A stretch of 35,803 bases of DNA from an uncultured Prevotella sp. (GCA_947167845.1 CAMVJQ010000024.1:1-35803), one strand, 5' to 3'; positions 25,585-33,786 are shown, numbered from the stretch's first letter. Notes: generated by a model not told the origin, from the letters alone. Made by a program: numbers and translations.

Positions 25585-28500
25585 ATGAAGAAAGAACTGA
25601 AGAAGGTGTTGGTACTCGGATCGGGTGCCTTGAAAATCGGACAAGCCGGTGAGTTTGACTACTCTGGATCGCAGGCCTTGAAGGCCCTCCGCGAGGAAGG
25701 TATCAAGAGCGTGCTCGTGAACCCAAACATCGCAACCATCCAGACCTCGGAGGGCATCGCCGACAAAGTGTACTTCCAGCCGGTGAACACGCATTTCGTG
25801 ACCGAGATCATCAAGAAGGAGCGCCCCGATGGCATTCTGCTGGCTTTCGGCGGACAGACGGCGCTGAACTGCGGAACGGAACTCTATCAGAACGGCACGC
25901 TCAAGGAGTATGGCGTAGAGGTATTAGGTACGAGCGTGGAGGCCATCATGAACACGGAGGATCGCGACCTGTTCGTCAAGAAACTTGGCGAAGTCAGCCT
26001 GAAGGTGCCTGTATCCCACGCCGTGGAGTCGATGGAGGATGCGCTGAAGGCAGCCCACGAGATCGGATTCCCCATCATGATCCGCTCAGCCTACGCCCTC
26101 GGTGGTCTCGGCTCAGGCATCTGCCCCGATGAGAAAACCTTCCGTGAACTCGCAGAGTCGGCCTTCACCTTCGCCCCGCAGATCCTCGTTGAGGAATCGC
26201 TGAAGGGCTGGAAGGAGATCGAGTTCGAGTGCATCCGCGATGCCAATGACCGCTGCTTCACGGTGGCCTCGATGGAGAACTTCGACCCGCTGGGCATCCA
26301 CACCGGAGAGTCAATCGTGGTGGCACCCACCTGCTCGCTGAAGGAGGAGCAGGTAAAGATGCTGCAGGAGATCACCATCAAGTGCGTCAAGCACCTCGGC
26401 ATCGTAGGCGAGTGCAACATCCAGTTCGCCTTCAACGCCCAGACCAACGACTACCGCATCATCGAGATCAACGCCCGACTGAGCCGTTCTTCTGCCCTCG
26501 CCTCGAAGGCCACTGGCTATCCCCTCGCCTTCGTAGCAGCCAAGATCGCCCTCGGCTACACGCTCGACCAGATCGGCGAGATGGGCACCACCAGTTCAGC
26601 CTACGTGGCTCCAAGCCTCGACTATATGATCTGCAAGATCCCCCGCTGGGACTTGACCAAGTTTGCCGGTGTCAGCCGTCTCATTGGTTCGTCGATGAAG
26701 TCCGTAGGCGAGATTATGTCGATCGGCCGCTCCTTCGAGGAGATGATCCAGAAGGGTCTGCGCATGATCGGACAGGGCATGCACGGCTTCGTGGGCAACG
26801 ATCACACGAAGTTCGACAACCTTGACGAGGAGTTGGCCAACCCGACTGACCTCCGTATCTTCGCCATCGCTCAGGCTCTCGAAGAGGGTTACACCATCGA
26901 GCGCATCGAGGAACTGACGAAGATCGACGTGTGGTTCCTCGAGCGTCTGAAGCACATCGTTGACCTGAAGCACGAACTGCTGAAGTACGACAAACTGGAG
27001 GATCTGCCCGACGCACTGCTGCTGGAGGTGAAGCGCTGCGGATTCTCTGACTTCCAGATAGCCCGCTTCGTGCTGAAACCCAAGCAGGGCAACATGGAGA
27101 AGGAGAACCTCCTGGTGCGCAAGTATCGCAAGGAGCGCGGCATCGTGCCCTCGGTGAAGCGCATCCCAACGGTAGCATCGGAGCATCCTGAACTGACAAA
27201 CTACCTCTATTTCACATACACGCACACGCCCGCATTCCAGGACGAATTCAGCGAGGCACTCTCGAAGGCCAAGGGCTTCATCGAGTATGCGCTGAAACTG
27301 CCTACCAACTATCAGCCCAAGCACGACATCAACTATTACACGAACGAGAAGTCGGTCATCGTCTTAGGTTCTGGCGCTTATCGCATCGGTTCCTCAGTAG
27401 AGTTCGACTGGTGCTCCGTGAATGCCATCAACACGGCCCGCAAACTGGGCTACAAGTCGATCATGATCAACTACAACCCCGAGACCGTCTCCACCGACTA
27501 CGATATGTGCGACCGTCTCTACTTCGATGAACTCTCGCTGGAGCGCGTGCTCGATGTGATCGATCTGGAGCAGCCTCGCGGCGTGATCGTCTCTGTGGGT
27601 GGCCAGATACCCAACAACCTCGCCATGAAACTCTATCGTCAGGGCGTGCCCGTGCTGGGAACGTCGCCTGTCAACATTGACCGCGCCGAGAACCGTGACA
27701 AGTTCTCAGCCATGCTCGACAAACTGGAGATTGACCAGCCCGCATGGCGCGCACTGACATCGTTCGACGACGTGAAGGAGTTTGTCGACGAGGTGGGCTA
27801 TCCCGTGCTCGTGCGTCCCTCGTATGTGCTCTCAGGCGCAGCGATGAACGTCTGCTACGACGATGAGGAACTGCACCGATTCCTCAACATGGCTACTGAG
27901 GTCTCGAAAGAGTTCCCGGTGGTGATCTCGAAGTTCATGACTGAGACGAAGGAGATTGAGTTCGATGCCGTGGCCGACAAGGGCGAGGTAATCGAGTATG
28001 CCATCTCCGAACACGTGGAGTATGCCGGTGTACACTCCGGCGATGCCACGATGGTGTTCCCCGCTCAGCACATCTACTTCTCCACCATCCGCCAGATCAA
28101 GAAGATTGCCCACAAGATAGCCGCCGAACTGAACATCTCGGGTCCGTTCAACATCCAGTTCCTCGCCAAAAACCGCGAGGTGAAGGTCATCGAGTGCAAC
28201 CTCCGTGCCTCGCGCTCGTTCCCCTTCGTGTCGAAGATCCTGAAGCGCAACTTCATCGAGACGGCCACGAAGATCATGCTCGACGCTCCGTATCAGAAGC
28301 CCGAAAAGAGCGAGTTCGATATCGATCGCATCGGTGTGAAGGCCAGCCAGTTCTCGTTCGCAAGATTGCAGAATGCCGACCCGGTACTGGGTGTTGACAT
28401 GTCGTCAACGGGTGAGGTTGGATGCCTCGGCGATGACTTGAACGAGGCGATGCTAAACGCCCTGATAGCAACGGGTTATTCGATTCCGAAGGATGCCGTA

Positions 28501-28899
28501 CTCATCTCCTCTGGCGGTGCCAAGGGCAAGGTTTCTCTCCTGGAGCCCGCCCAGCAACTGACGAAGAACGGCTACACCATCTACGCCACTGCCGGAACCG
28601 CCAAGTTCTTCAACGACAACGGTGTGAAGGCCACAGCCGTAGCATGGCCCGACGAGGAAGGGACAGACAACAACGTGATGGATCTCATCTCGCAGCACAA
28701 GGTAGGCCTGGTGATCAACGTGCCGAAGAACCACACCAGCCGCGAGTTGACCAACGGCTACAAGATCCGCCGCGGTGCCATCGATCACAACATCCCGCTG
28801 ATGACGAACGTCCGTCTGGCCAAGGCATTCATCGAAGCCTTCACCGCCATGAAACTGGATGATGTGAAAATCAAGTCGTGGCAGGAGTATAACAATTAA
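25585..28899 (+). CDS. carB: Carbamoyl-phosphate synthase, large subunit
   Basis: 1104 residues. It has two homologous ATP-grasp halves: the first opens VLVLGSGALKIGQAGEFDYSG, the second at about 590 with VIVLGSGAYRIGSSVEFDWC. GIHTGESIVVAPTCSL and NARLSRSSALASKATGYPLA belong to the first ATP site. The MGS-like allosteric domain is C-terminal (about 970-1090: ISSGGAKGKVSLL, TAGTAKFF). It makes carbamoyl phosphate for pyrimidine and arginine synthesis. The segment SAYVAPSLDYMICKIPRWDL and its surroundings resemble the eukaryotic-type CPS sequence by eye. carA is not adjacent. A YigZ gene follows after one nucleotide. Confidence 0.95.
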   Translation: MKKELKKVLVLGSGALKIGQAGEFDYSGSQALKALREEGIKSVLVNPNIATIQTSEGIADKVYFQPVNTHFVTEIIKKERPDGILLAFGGQTALNCGTELYQNGTLKEYGVEVLGTSVEAIMNTEDRDLFVKKLGEVSLKVPVSHAVESMEDALKAAHEIGFPIMIRSAYALGGLGSGICPDEKTFRELAESAFTFAPQILVEESLKGWKEIEFECIRDANDRCFTVASMENFDPLGIHTGESIVVAPTCSLKEEQVKMLQEITIKCVKHLGIVGECNIQFAFNAQTNDYRIIEINARLSRSSALASKATGYPLAFVAAKIALGYTLDQIGEMGTTSSAYVAPSLDYMICKIPRWDLTKFAGVSRLIGSSMKSVGEIMSIGRSFEEMIQKGLRMIGQGMHGFVGNDHTKFDNLDEELANPTDLRIFAIAQALEEGYTIERIEELTKIDVWFLERLKHIVDLKHELLKYDKLEDLPDALLLEVKRCGFSDFQIARFVLKPKQGNMEKENLLVRKYRKERGIVPSVKRIPTVASEHPELTNYLYFTYTHTPAFQDEFSEALSKAKGFIEYALKLPTNYQPKHDINYYTNEKSVIVLGSGAYRIGSSVEFDWCSVNAINTARKLGYKSIMINYNPETVSTDYDMCDRLYFDELSLERVLDVIDLEQPRGVIVSVGGQIPNNLAMKLYRQGVPVLGTSPVNIDRAENRDKFSAMLDKLEIDQPAWRALTSFDDVKEFVDEVGYPVLVRPSYVLSGAAMNVCYDDEELHRFLNMATEVSKEFPVVISKFMTETKEIEFDAVADKGEVIEYAISEHVEYAGVHSGDATMVFPAQHIYFSTIRQIKKIAHKIAAELNISGPFNIQFLAKNREVKVIECNLRASRSFPFVSKILKRNFIETATKIMLDAPYQKPEKSEFDIDRIGVKASQFSFARLQNADPVLGVDMSSTGEVGCLGDDLNEAMLNALIATGYSIPKDAVLISSGGAKGKVSLLEPAQQLTKNGYTIYATAGTAKFFNDNGVKATAVAWPDEEGTDNNVMDLISQHKVGLVINVPKNHTSRELTNGYKIRRGAIDHNIPLMTNVRLAKAFIEAFTAMKLDDVKIKSWQEYNN

Positions 28900-28900
28900 C

Positions 28901-29485
28901 ATGACCGACGAATATCGTACTATCAAGACCGGAGGCGAGGGCTACTACACGGAGAAGCGTAGCAAGTTCCTCGCCTTCGCTCATCATGTCACTTCCGTAG
29001 AGGAAATCAAGGACATACTGGCTGGCTACCGAAAGAAATACTACGATGCCCGCCACGTCTGCTATGCCTACATGCTCGGCCCTGAGCGAACGGAGTTCCG
29101 TGCCAATGACGATGGTGAGCCATCCAGCACAGCCGGCAAGCCCATCCTCGGACAGATCAACTCGCAGGAACTGACGGATATCCTCATCGTAGTCGTACGC
29201 TATTACGGCGGTGTGAACCTCGGCACCAGCGGACTCATCGTTGCCTATCGGGAGGCAGCCAGCGATGCCATCGCCCACTCAGAGATCGAGACCCGACAGG
29301 TGGAGGAACTGGTCACCTACTCCTTCGCCTATCCGATGATGAACGACGTGATGCGCATCATCAAGGATATGCAGCCACGTATCGTCTCACAGACCTACGA
29401 CAACACCTGCGAGATTCGCCTAAGCATCCGGAAAAGCGAGGCTGAAGAACTGAGGAATCGGCTGGCAAAACTGTCATTCGAGTAG
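28901..29485 (+). CDS. YigZ/IMPACT family protein
   Basis: 194 residues. The N-terminal UPF0029 domain carries KRSKFLAFAHHV, DARHVCYAYML, NDDGEPSSTAGKPIL and VVRYYGGVNLGTSGLI, the family signature. A smaller C-terminal domain follows from about residue 135. Family members are linked to translation regulation (IMPACT in eukaryotes); the role of the bacterial protein is poorly defined. Its ATG follows the carB stop by one nucleotide, so the two are surely cotranscribed. Confidence 0.9.
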   Translation: MTDEYRTIKTGGEGYYTEKRSKFLAFAHHVTSVEEIKDILAGYRKKYYDARHVCYAYMLGPERTEFRANDDGEPSSTAGKPILGQINSQELTDILIVVVRYYGGVNLGTSGLIVAYREAASDAIAHSEIETRQVEELVTYSFAYPMMNDVMRIIKDMQPRIVSQTYDNTCEIRLSIRKSEAEELRNRLAKLSFE

Positions 29486-29522
29486 GAAAAACAGTCTTGT
29501 TCGAAAGATTCTTCCCAAATTA

Positions 29523-29555
29523 TTTGGTAGATTCAGATTTTAGCACTACCTTTGC
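29523..29555 (+). promoter_or_regulatory. Promoter for tRNA-Ser(CGA)
   Basis: The -33 TTTG (29523-29526) is 20 nt from the -7 TACCTTTGC (29547-29555). The longer block TTTGGTAGATTCAGA (29523-29537) recurs with one mismatch at the second tRNA-Ser promoter (35676-35690). Confidence 0.75.
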
Positions 29556-29596
29556 ATCCGCAAAAGCAGAAATGCAATGCGGTCTTACGCATGATT

Positions 29597-29684
29597 GGAG
29601 AGTTGGCAGAGTGATCGATCGCGCTGGACTCGAAATCCGGTATACCCCTTTCGGGTATCGGGGGTTTGAATCCCTCACTCTCCG
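29597..29684 (+). tRNA. tRNA-Ser(CGA)
   Basis: 88 nt. The acceptor stem GGAGAGT/ACTCTCC is perfect. The anticodon stem CTGGA/TCCGG encloses CTCGAAA, giving anticodon CGA for UCG. A long variable arm (TACCC/GGGTA) marks a class II serine tRNA. The T-stem is GGGGG/CCCTC with one G-U pair. The T-loop is TTTGAAT, so position 56 is U (29667) rather than the near-universal C, and position 19 is A (29614) rather than G, a paired change. The D-stem has an A12-C23 mismatch. CCA is not encoded. Confidence 0.93.
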
Positions 29685-29693
29685 CTTATCTGT

Positions 29694-29727
29694 ATAAAAG
29701 AGGGCTAAACACATAGTCCTCTTTTAT
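29694..29727 (+). terminator. Terminator after tRNA-Ser(CGA)
   Basis: A stem of 12-14 bp (AAAAGAGGGCTA with TAGTCCTCTTTT, one G-U pair) closes the loop AACACA at 29708-29713. It is followed by TTTTATAAA. It starts 9 nt after the tRNA. Confidence 0.8.
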
Positions 29728-29749
29728 TTTATAAATACGCTAATCTGTT

Positions 29750-30511
29750 ATGACGGCAAAAGAGATCATCCGATACATGGAGTCGCTGCAGGATGAAGGG
29801 CAGCGGAAAGTGCTGATGGGATTTTTCAAGACGGCCCCAGGGGAATACGGCTATGGCGACAAGTTCCTGGGCATCAAGGTGCCTCAGACGCGCGAAGTGG
29901 TCAAGATGGCCGCTAAGGATACCCCCCTCGGCGAGATCCCAGAATTACTGACGTGCCAATGGCATGAGGTGAGACTCTGCGGACTGCTGATACTCGTCTG
30001 GCGCTTTGAACGTCTGGCGACGAGGCGGCTCATCAACGATTCAGAGGCCATCAAGCAGCGCGACGACATCCTGATGCTCTATCTGAAGTATGCCAGTCAA
30101 GCCAACAACTGGGACTTGGTGGACATGTCGGCGCCGAAGATTCTGGGGCATTGGCTGATGCTGCCCTCTGCTCTTGGCGACAAGGCCTATAAAAGAAAGG
30201 TGCTTGACCAACTGGCCGCCAGCCCCTCCCTCTGGAAACAGCGCATGAGTATCGTCTGCACCTGGAAGACGTCGCAAATGGGCGATGCCTCATGGTGCCT
30301 ACGCTATGCCGAAGTACATTTGTACCATCCGCACGACCTGATGCACAAGGCCGTCGGCTGGATGCTGCGTGAGATGGGCAAACGTGTGTCAATGGACTTG
30401 CTGCGCGACTTCCTCCGTCAGCATGCCCATGAGATGCCTCGCACAGCCCTCCGCTATGCCATCGAGAAGATGGACGACGAGGAGCGCAGACGCTGGATGC
30501 TCGTCAGATGA
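29750..30511 (+). CDS. AlkD-type DNA alkylation repair protein
   Basis: 253 residues of helical HEAT-like repeats. GIKVPQTREVVK, WHEVRLCGLLIL and NNWDLVDMSAPKILG are typical of the family. Trp121 and Asp125 in NNWDLVD align with the WxxxD active-site pair of AlkD. AlkD removes N3- and N7-alkylated purines from DNA. It follows the tRNA terminator by 22 nt, with no clear promoter of its own. Its stop overlaps the end of the convergent DUF4298 gene by 8 bp. Confidence 0.88.
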   Translation: MTAKEIIRYMESLQDEGQRKVLMGFFKTAPGEYGYGDKFLGIKVPQTREVVKMAAKDTPLGEIPELLTCQWHEVRLCGLLILVWRFERLATRRLINDSEAIKQRDDILMLYLKYASQANNWDLVDMSAPKILGHWLMLPSALGDKAYKRKVLDQLAASPSLWKQRMSIVCTWKTSQMGDASWCLRYAEVHLYHPHDLMHKAVGWMLREMGKRVSMDLLRDFLRQHAHEMPRTALRYAIEKMDDEERRRWMLVR

Positions 30512-30788
30512 GCGCCTGCATCCTGGCCTTCAGTTCCCTATTGTCTATGAGGACATTCCAGACGGCATCTTCCGAAAGCACGCCACGCTTCAGGTCTTTC
30601 GGCAGAAGGCCGGCTTCATCGGCAGAAAAGTCCTGCTTCCATTCGTCACCCCCATAATAGTCGCCTAAAGCCCTGAGCGACTCCTGTGCTTCGGCATATT
30701 GTTCGAGTGCTGCAGAGAGTTGCATCACGGCTTGGGAGGCGCGGTCAAGGTGGCGCTCCATCTGTTTGACTCGTTCTATCTGTTCCAT
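30504..30788 (-). CDS. DUF4298 family small protein
   Basis: 94 residues. The N-terminal half is a helical, coiled-coil-like stretch (MEQIERVKQMERHLDRA). It is followed by YYGGDEWKQDF, ADEAGLLPKDLKRGVLSED and VWNVLIDNRELKARM, the conserved DUF4298 segments. Function is unknown and no membrane segment or signal is seen. It has its own -7 box, diverges from the xylanase, and its last codons overlap the AlkD gene on the opposite strand. Confidence 0.85.
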   Translation of the reverse strand: MEQIERVKQMERHLDRASQAVMQLSAALEQYAEAQESLRALGDYYGGDEWKQDFSADEAGLLPKDLKRGVLSEDAVWNVLIDNRELKARMQALI

Positions 30789-30812
30789 ATCATTTCTTTT
30801 CAGATTACGCTT

Positions 30813-30821
30813 GCAAAGATA
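30813..30821 (-). promoter_or_regulatory. -7 box for the DUF4298 gene
   Basis: TATCTTTGC on the minus strand, 24 nt before the ATG at 30788. No TTTG is seen at -33. Confidence 0.55.
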
Positions 30822-30842
30822 TACATTAATTCCGAATTATGT

Positions 30843-30873
30843 ATTGATAATCAAAATTTATTTGTACCTTTGC
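30843..30873 (+). promoter_or_regulatory. Promoter for the xylanase
   Basis: TTG (30844-30846) and -7 TACCTTTGC (30865-30873) are 18 nt apart. The leader of about 65 nt is longer than most in this window and AT-rich. Confidence 0.6.
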
Positions 30874-30944
30874 AGCGGAAATCATTTCCTGACAGTCAAA
30901 AAGACCATTATTGAATATAAGAATTATAACTAACTTTTAAATAT

Positions 30945-32810
30945 ATGAAGAAATTTTACCTGCTAATGCTTGCTGCCAGCCTGTCCGCTACGGCCTTGGC
31001 GCAAGAGACATTCGAGTTGGGAAAGCCCAACGATGACAACTACCGATACCTGGATGAGTATAAGGCTCTGAAAGAGTATATCGACTATTCAAAGTACCCG
31101 AACTTCAAACTCGGTGCCGGCACGACCGTCAGTGATTATCTCAACAAGCCCTTAGTCAAGAATCTGATCAACAAGAACTTCAGCGAAACCGTAGCAGGCA
31201 ATGCCATGAAGATGGCAAGTTGCGTGGACGGGAATGGCAATATGAACTTCACGACAGTAAAGAATTATGTGAACGCTGCAACGAAGGCAGGAATCAACGT
31301 GTATGGGCACACCCTCGCCTGGCACTCGCAACAGCCTAAAGGATGGTTGCTGAAACTCCTTGCAGACAAGCCTGACCCCACTGGCGGTGAAGCATACACA
31401 GTGATTGCCAGCAAAGATTTCCTCACCCAAAAAAGCGTTGGCTGGCATTCGGATGAGTCGACTTACGGCTACTCACTTAAGTTTGACGCGGCTAATGGTC
31501 TCAACATTCATTGCACCAAGAAAAACACCAACTCTTGGGATGTTCAGTTCCTGGCTATGGAGAATATTCTTGCAGATGTCGGGAAGACGTACAAGATGAC
31601 CATGACCGTAAAAGGCTCGAAGAATGGCAAACTCCATAGCAAATTAGGCGACTGGAACAATGGTCAATACCCAGATATCCCCTTCACTACCGAATGGAAA
31701 GAAGTGACGGCTGAATACAAAGCCGTCGTATCGAATAATTTCTTTATGCTTCAGTGTGGTGACTTTGTTGGCGACATTTATATCAAGGACATCAAGTTTG
31801 AAGGGTACCAGGGAAAGAGCATTCCTCAGACTAAAGAAGAGATGCATGACACACTCGTCTACGCTATGGACAAGTGGATCAAGGGCATGATGGATGCCTG
31901 TGGCGGACGGGTGAAGGCCTGGGACCTCGTCAATGAGGCCATCGGTGGTGATGGAAATGACGGTTCCGGATTCTACACCCTACAGCACTCTGAACAATAT
32001 AATCCTAACGGAAATCCCAATGCCACATGGGATGTAGGCGGTGACGCCTTCTACTGGCAGGACTACATGGGCGACCTGGAATACGTGCGACAGGCCTGCC
32101 GCCTGGCACGCAAGTATGGTCCAGAGGACATTGTGCTCTTCATCAACGACTACAACCTGGAGTCAGACTGGGATGACAACAAGAAGGTGAGGAGTCTGGT
32201 GAACTGGATAAAGAAATGGGAATCTGACGGCGTTACGAAAATCGACGGTATCGGTACACAGATGCACATCAGTTGCTTTGAGAGCAACTCGATCCTGAAC
32301 AATATCAAAAAGCACATCACACAGATGTTTGAGATTATGGCCAAAAGCGGGAAACTCTGCCGCGTCAGCGAGATGGATATGGGTTATGTCCGCGGTACTA
32401 ACAGATGGGGAAGTTCCGTAAAAACCGATCAGTTGACAGAGGCCGAGCACAAGAAGATGGCCGACTTCTATGAGTGGATCATCAAAGAGTACTTACGCAT
32501 CATACCGCCCGCACAACAGTGGGGCATCTGCCAGTGGTGTACCACCGACGCTCCTTCCAGCAGCGGATGGCGCGGTGGTGAGCCCGTAGGCATCTGGGAT
32601 CTCAAGTACAACCGCAAGCACGCCTATGCCGGATTCGTACGCGGACTGAATGGCGGTGAGCCGACTGCGATCAACAGAATCGGAGTAGACAAGAGCGCCG
32701 ACACTTCGAAAGGCATCTATCGCCTTAACGGTATGCGCATGCAGACCTCATCACCCGACCTGCTCCCGTCAGGGATCTACATCATCGACGGCAAGAAGGT
32801 CGTCAAATGA
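30945..32810 (+). CDS. Secreted GH10 endo-1,4-beta-xylanase with an inserted carbohydrate-binding module
   Basis: 621 residues. The signal peptide ends at about ALAQ (20). The GH10 barrel starts with NFKLGAGTT and GHTLAWHSQQPKGW (121-134). It is then interrupted at about 148-288 by a beta-rich segment (SVGWHSDESTYGYSLKF, YKMTMTVKGSKN, FMLQCGDFVGDIYIKDIKF) like a CBM4/9/22-type module. The barrel resumes with WDLVNEA (acid/base Glu331) and RVSEMDMGY (nucleophile Glu476). The last 32 residues (IYRLNGMRM, LPSGIYIIDGKKVVK) resemble a short type IX secretion tail. Insertion of a binding module at this point is known from Prevotella and Bacteroides xylanases. No SusC/SusD or other PUL genes are adjacent. 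Confidence 0.92.
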   Translation: MKKFYLLMLAASLSATALAQETFELGKPNDDNYRYLDEYKALKEYIDYSKYPNFKLGAGTTVSDYLNKPLVKNLINKNFSETVAGNAMKMASCVDGNGNMNFTTVKNYVNAATKAGINVYGHTLAWHSQQPKGWLLKLLADKPDPTGGEAYTVIASKDFLTQKSVGWHSDESTYGYSLKFDAANGLNIHCTKKNTNSWDVQFLAMENILADVGKTYKMTMTVKGSKNGKLHSKLGDWNNGQYPDIPFTTEWKEVTAEYKAVVSNNFFMLQCGDFVGDIYIKDIKFEGYQGKSIPQTKEEMHDTLVYAMDKWIKGMMDACGGRVKAWDLVNEAIGGDGNDGSGFYTLQHSEQYNPNGNPNATWDVGGDAFYWQDYMGDLEYVRQACRLARKYGPEDIVLFINDYNLESDWDDNKKVRSLVNWIKKWESDGVTKIDGIGTQMHISCFESNSILNNIKKHITQMFEIMAKSGKLCRVSEMDMGYVRGTNRWGSSVKTDQLTEAEHKKMADFYEWIIKEYLRIIPPAQQWGICQWCTTDAPSSSGWRGGEPVGIWDLKYNRKHAYAGFVRGLNGGEPTAINRIGVDKSADTSKGIYRLNGMRMQTSSPDLLPSGIYIIDGKKVVK

Positions 32811-32836
32811 AGAGAGGCCCCACGCGGGGCCTCTCT
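32811..32836 (+). terminator. Hairpin directly after the xylanase stop
   Basis: AGAGAGGCCCC (32811-32821) and GGGGCCTCTCT (32826-32836) are perfectly complementary around ACGC. It begins at the base after TGA. The T-tract is poor (TTGCATT), so it may act as a stabilising 3' hairpin as much as a terminator. Confidence 0.7.
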
Positions 32837-32860
32837 TGCATTAGTAAGGGGGGATGTACT

Positions 32861-33487
32861 TTATTTCTTGTCTGCTTTCTTTTCCTCAGCCTTCTTGTCA
32901 TCGGCCTTCTTGGCTGACGGCTTGTAGCGTTTGTTCAGTCCGTTGATCACATCCTGAGTGATATCGAAGCGCTTGTTGGCATAGAGGATGTTATCACCAG
33001 CCTTTGAAAGTATCATGTCATACTTCTTGTCCTTGTTGTATGCCTGGAGGAAGTTGTTGAGTGAGTCGCGAAGGGCCTCGTTGAACTTGGCAGTCTCAGA
33101 AGCAAGTTCGTTCTCCAGCCGGGCCTGCAACTGCTGGAGGTCGGCCTGCTGGCGCTGGATGGCAGCCTGTACGCCTTCAGCCTGCTCGCGGCTCTGGAAG
33201 CCATTGTTGTTCAGTTTCTGCTGGAAGTTGTTGACGGCAGCCTGCAGGGCGTTACCCTTCTGCGTCAGCGTGTTGCGGGCATTGTTCGACTTCTTCTCGA
33301 GGGTCACTGTGTAGTCCTTGGCGAAGGTGTACTGTGTCATCAGCGAGTCAACCTCTACATAAGCGATTTTGATACCCTCACCCGAAGCACTGGCTGCAGC
33401 GGGCTGTTCGTCCATCTTGGGACTTGCATTGTTGCACGATGTCATCGTCAGGGCGATGGCCAGTGCGGATAAAATGTACTTTTTCAT
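32861..33487 (-). CDS. OmpH/Skp-like lipoprotein
   Basis: 208 residues. Signal peptide with lipobox TMTSC, Cys18. The mature protein begins IKIAYVEVDSLMTQY and continues as a long coiled coil rich in Gln, Leu and Ala (AAVNNFQQKL, AIQRQQADLQQLQARLENEL), then YDMILSKAGDNILYANKRFDIT. This is the OmpH/Skp pattern, a periplasmic chaperone for outer-membrane proteins, here lipid-anchored. The tail is Lys/Ala/Asp-rich (KKADDKKAEEKKADKK). It follows a small membrane protein gene by 25 nt and probably shares its promoter. Confidence 0.85.
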   Translation of the reverse strand: MKKYILSALAIALTMTSCNNASPKMDEQPAAASASGEGIKIAYVEVDSLMTQYTFAKDYTVTLEKKSNNARNTLTQKGNALQAAVNNFQQKLNNNGFQSREQAEGVQAAIQRQQADLQQLQARLENELASETAKFNEALRDSLNNFLQAYNKDKKYDMILSKAGDNILYANKRFDITQDVINGLNKRYKPSAKKADDKKAEEKKADKK

Positions 33488-33512
33488 CTTGACTAATTAT
33501 TAATTTGTTTTC

Positions 33513-33737
33513 TCAATATTCTTTTTCTGATGTTCTCTCATTAACGGCAAACCGGCTTCTGCGCCGCAGTTCCTTGTCCTGGTCCATCACGCAATGTATG
33601 CCTCGCTCCTTCATCGCCTCAGAGTCGTGTATATGCTGAGATTTGAACTCACCATGCTTCACCAACAGCACTCTGACGAGGAAAAATACCATCGCGATAG
33701 CAATTATTAACGTCGATATGAGCAGAGTCTCAATCAT
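33513..33737 (-). CDS. Small single-pass membrane protein, unrecognised
   Basis: 74 residues. One membrane helix at about 4-26 (LLISTLIIAIAMVFFLVRVLL) is followed by a polar cytoplasmic or periplasmic tail, with SEAMKERGIHCVMDQDKELRRR. The single Cys in RGIHCVMDQD and its surrounding charged residues look constrained. From memory, similar short proteins with a KRGIxCxQSQD-like motif are common in Bacteroidetes; I cannot name a function. It heads the unit with the OmpH-like gene and has a promoter facing that of pepD. Confidence 0.7.
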   Translation of the reverse strand: MIETLLISTLIIAIAMVFFLVRVLLVKHGEFKSQHIHDSEAMKERGIHCVMDQDKELRRRSRFAVNERTSEKEY

Positions 33738-33743
33738 TTTTTA

Positions 33744-33752
33744 TACCTTTGC
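33744..33752 (+). promoter_or_regulatory. -7 box, probable pepD promoter
   Basis: TACCTTTGC on the plus strand, 74 nt before the pepD ATG. It sits only 7 nt from the start codon of the divergent small membrane gene. The -33 region is not convincing. Confidence 0.5.
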
Positions 33753-33777
33753 GGCTGATTAGCAGCCCAAATCGGGT

Positions 33778-33786
33778 GCAAAGTTA
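33778..33786 (-). promoter_or_regulatory. -7 box for the small membrane protein-OmpH unit
   Basis: TAACTTTGC on the minus strand, 40 nt before the ATG at 33737, with a TTG 18 nt further upstream. It faces the plus-strand box at 33744-33752, so the two transcripts would overlap by about 25 nt at their 5' ends. Confidence 0.6.

Noticed and set aside
26596..27324. 242-codon open frame on the minus strand opposite carB
   Set aside because: Shadow of carB; no motif, signal or promoter.
29497..29714. Short open frames on both strands across tRNA-Ser(CGA)
   Set aside because: They translate the tRNA itself (for example RYTPFGYRGFESLTL), a well-known annotation artefact.
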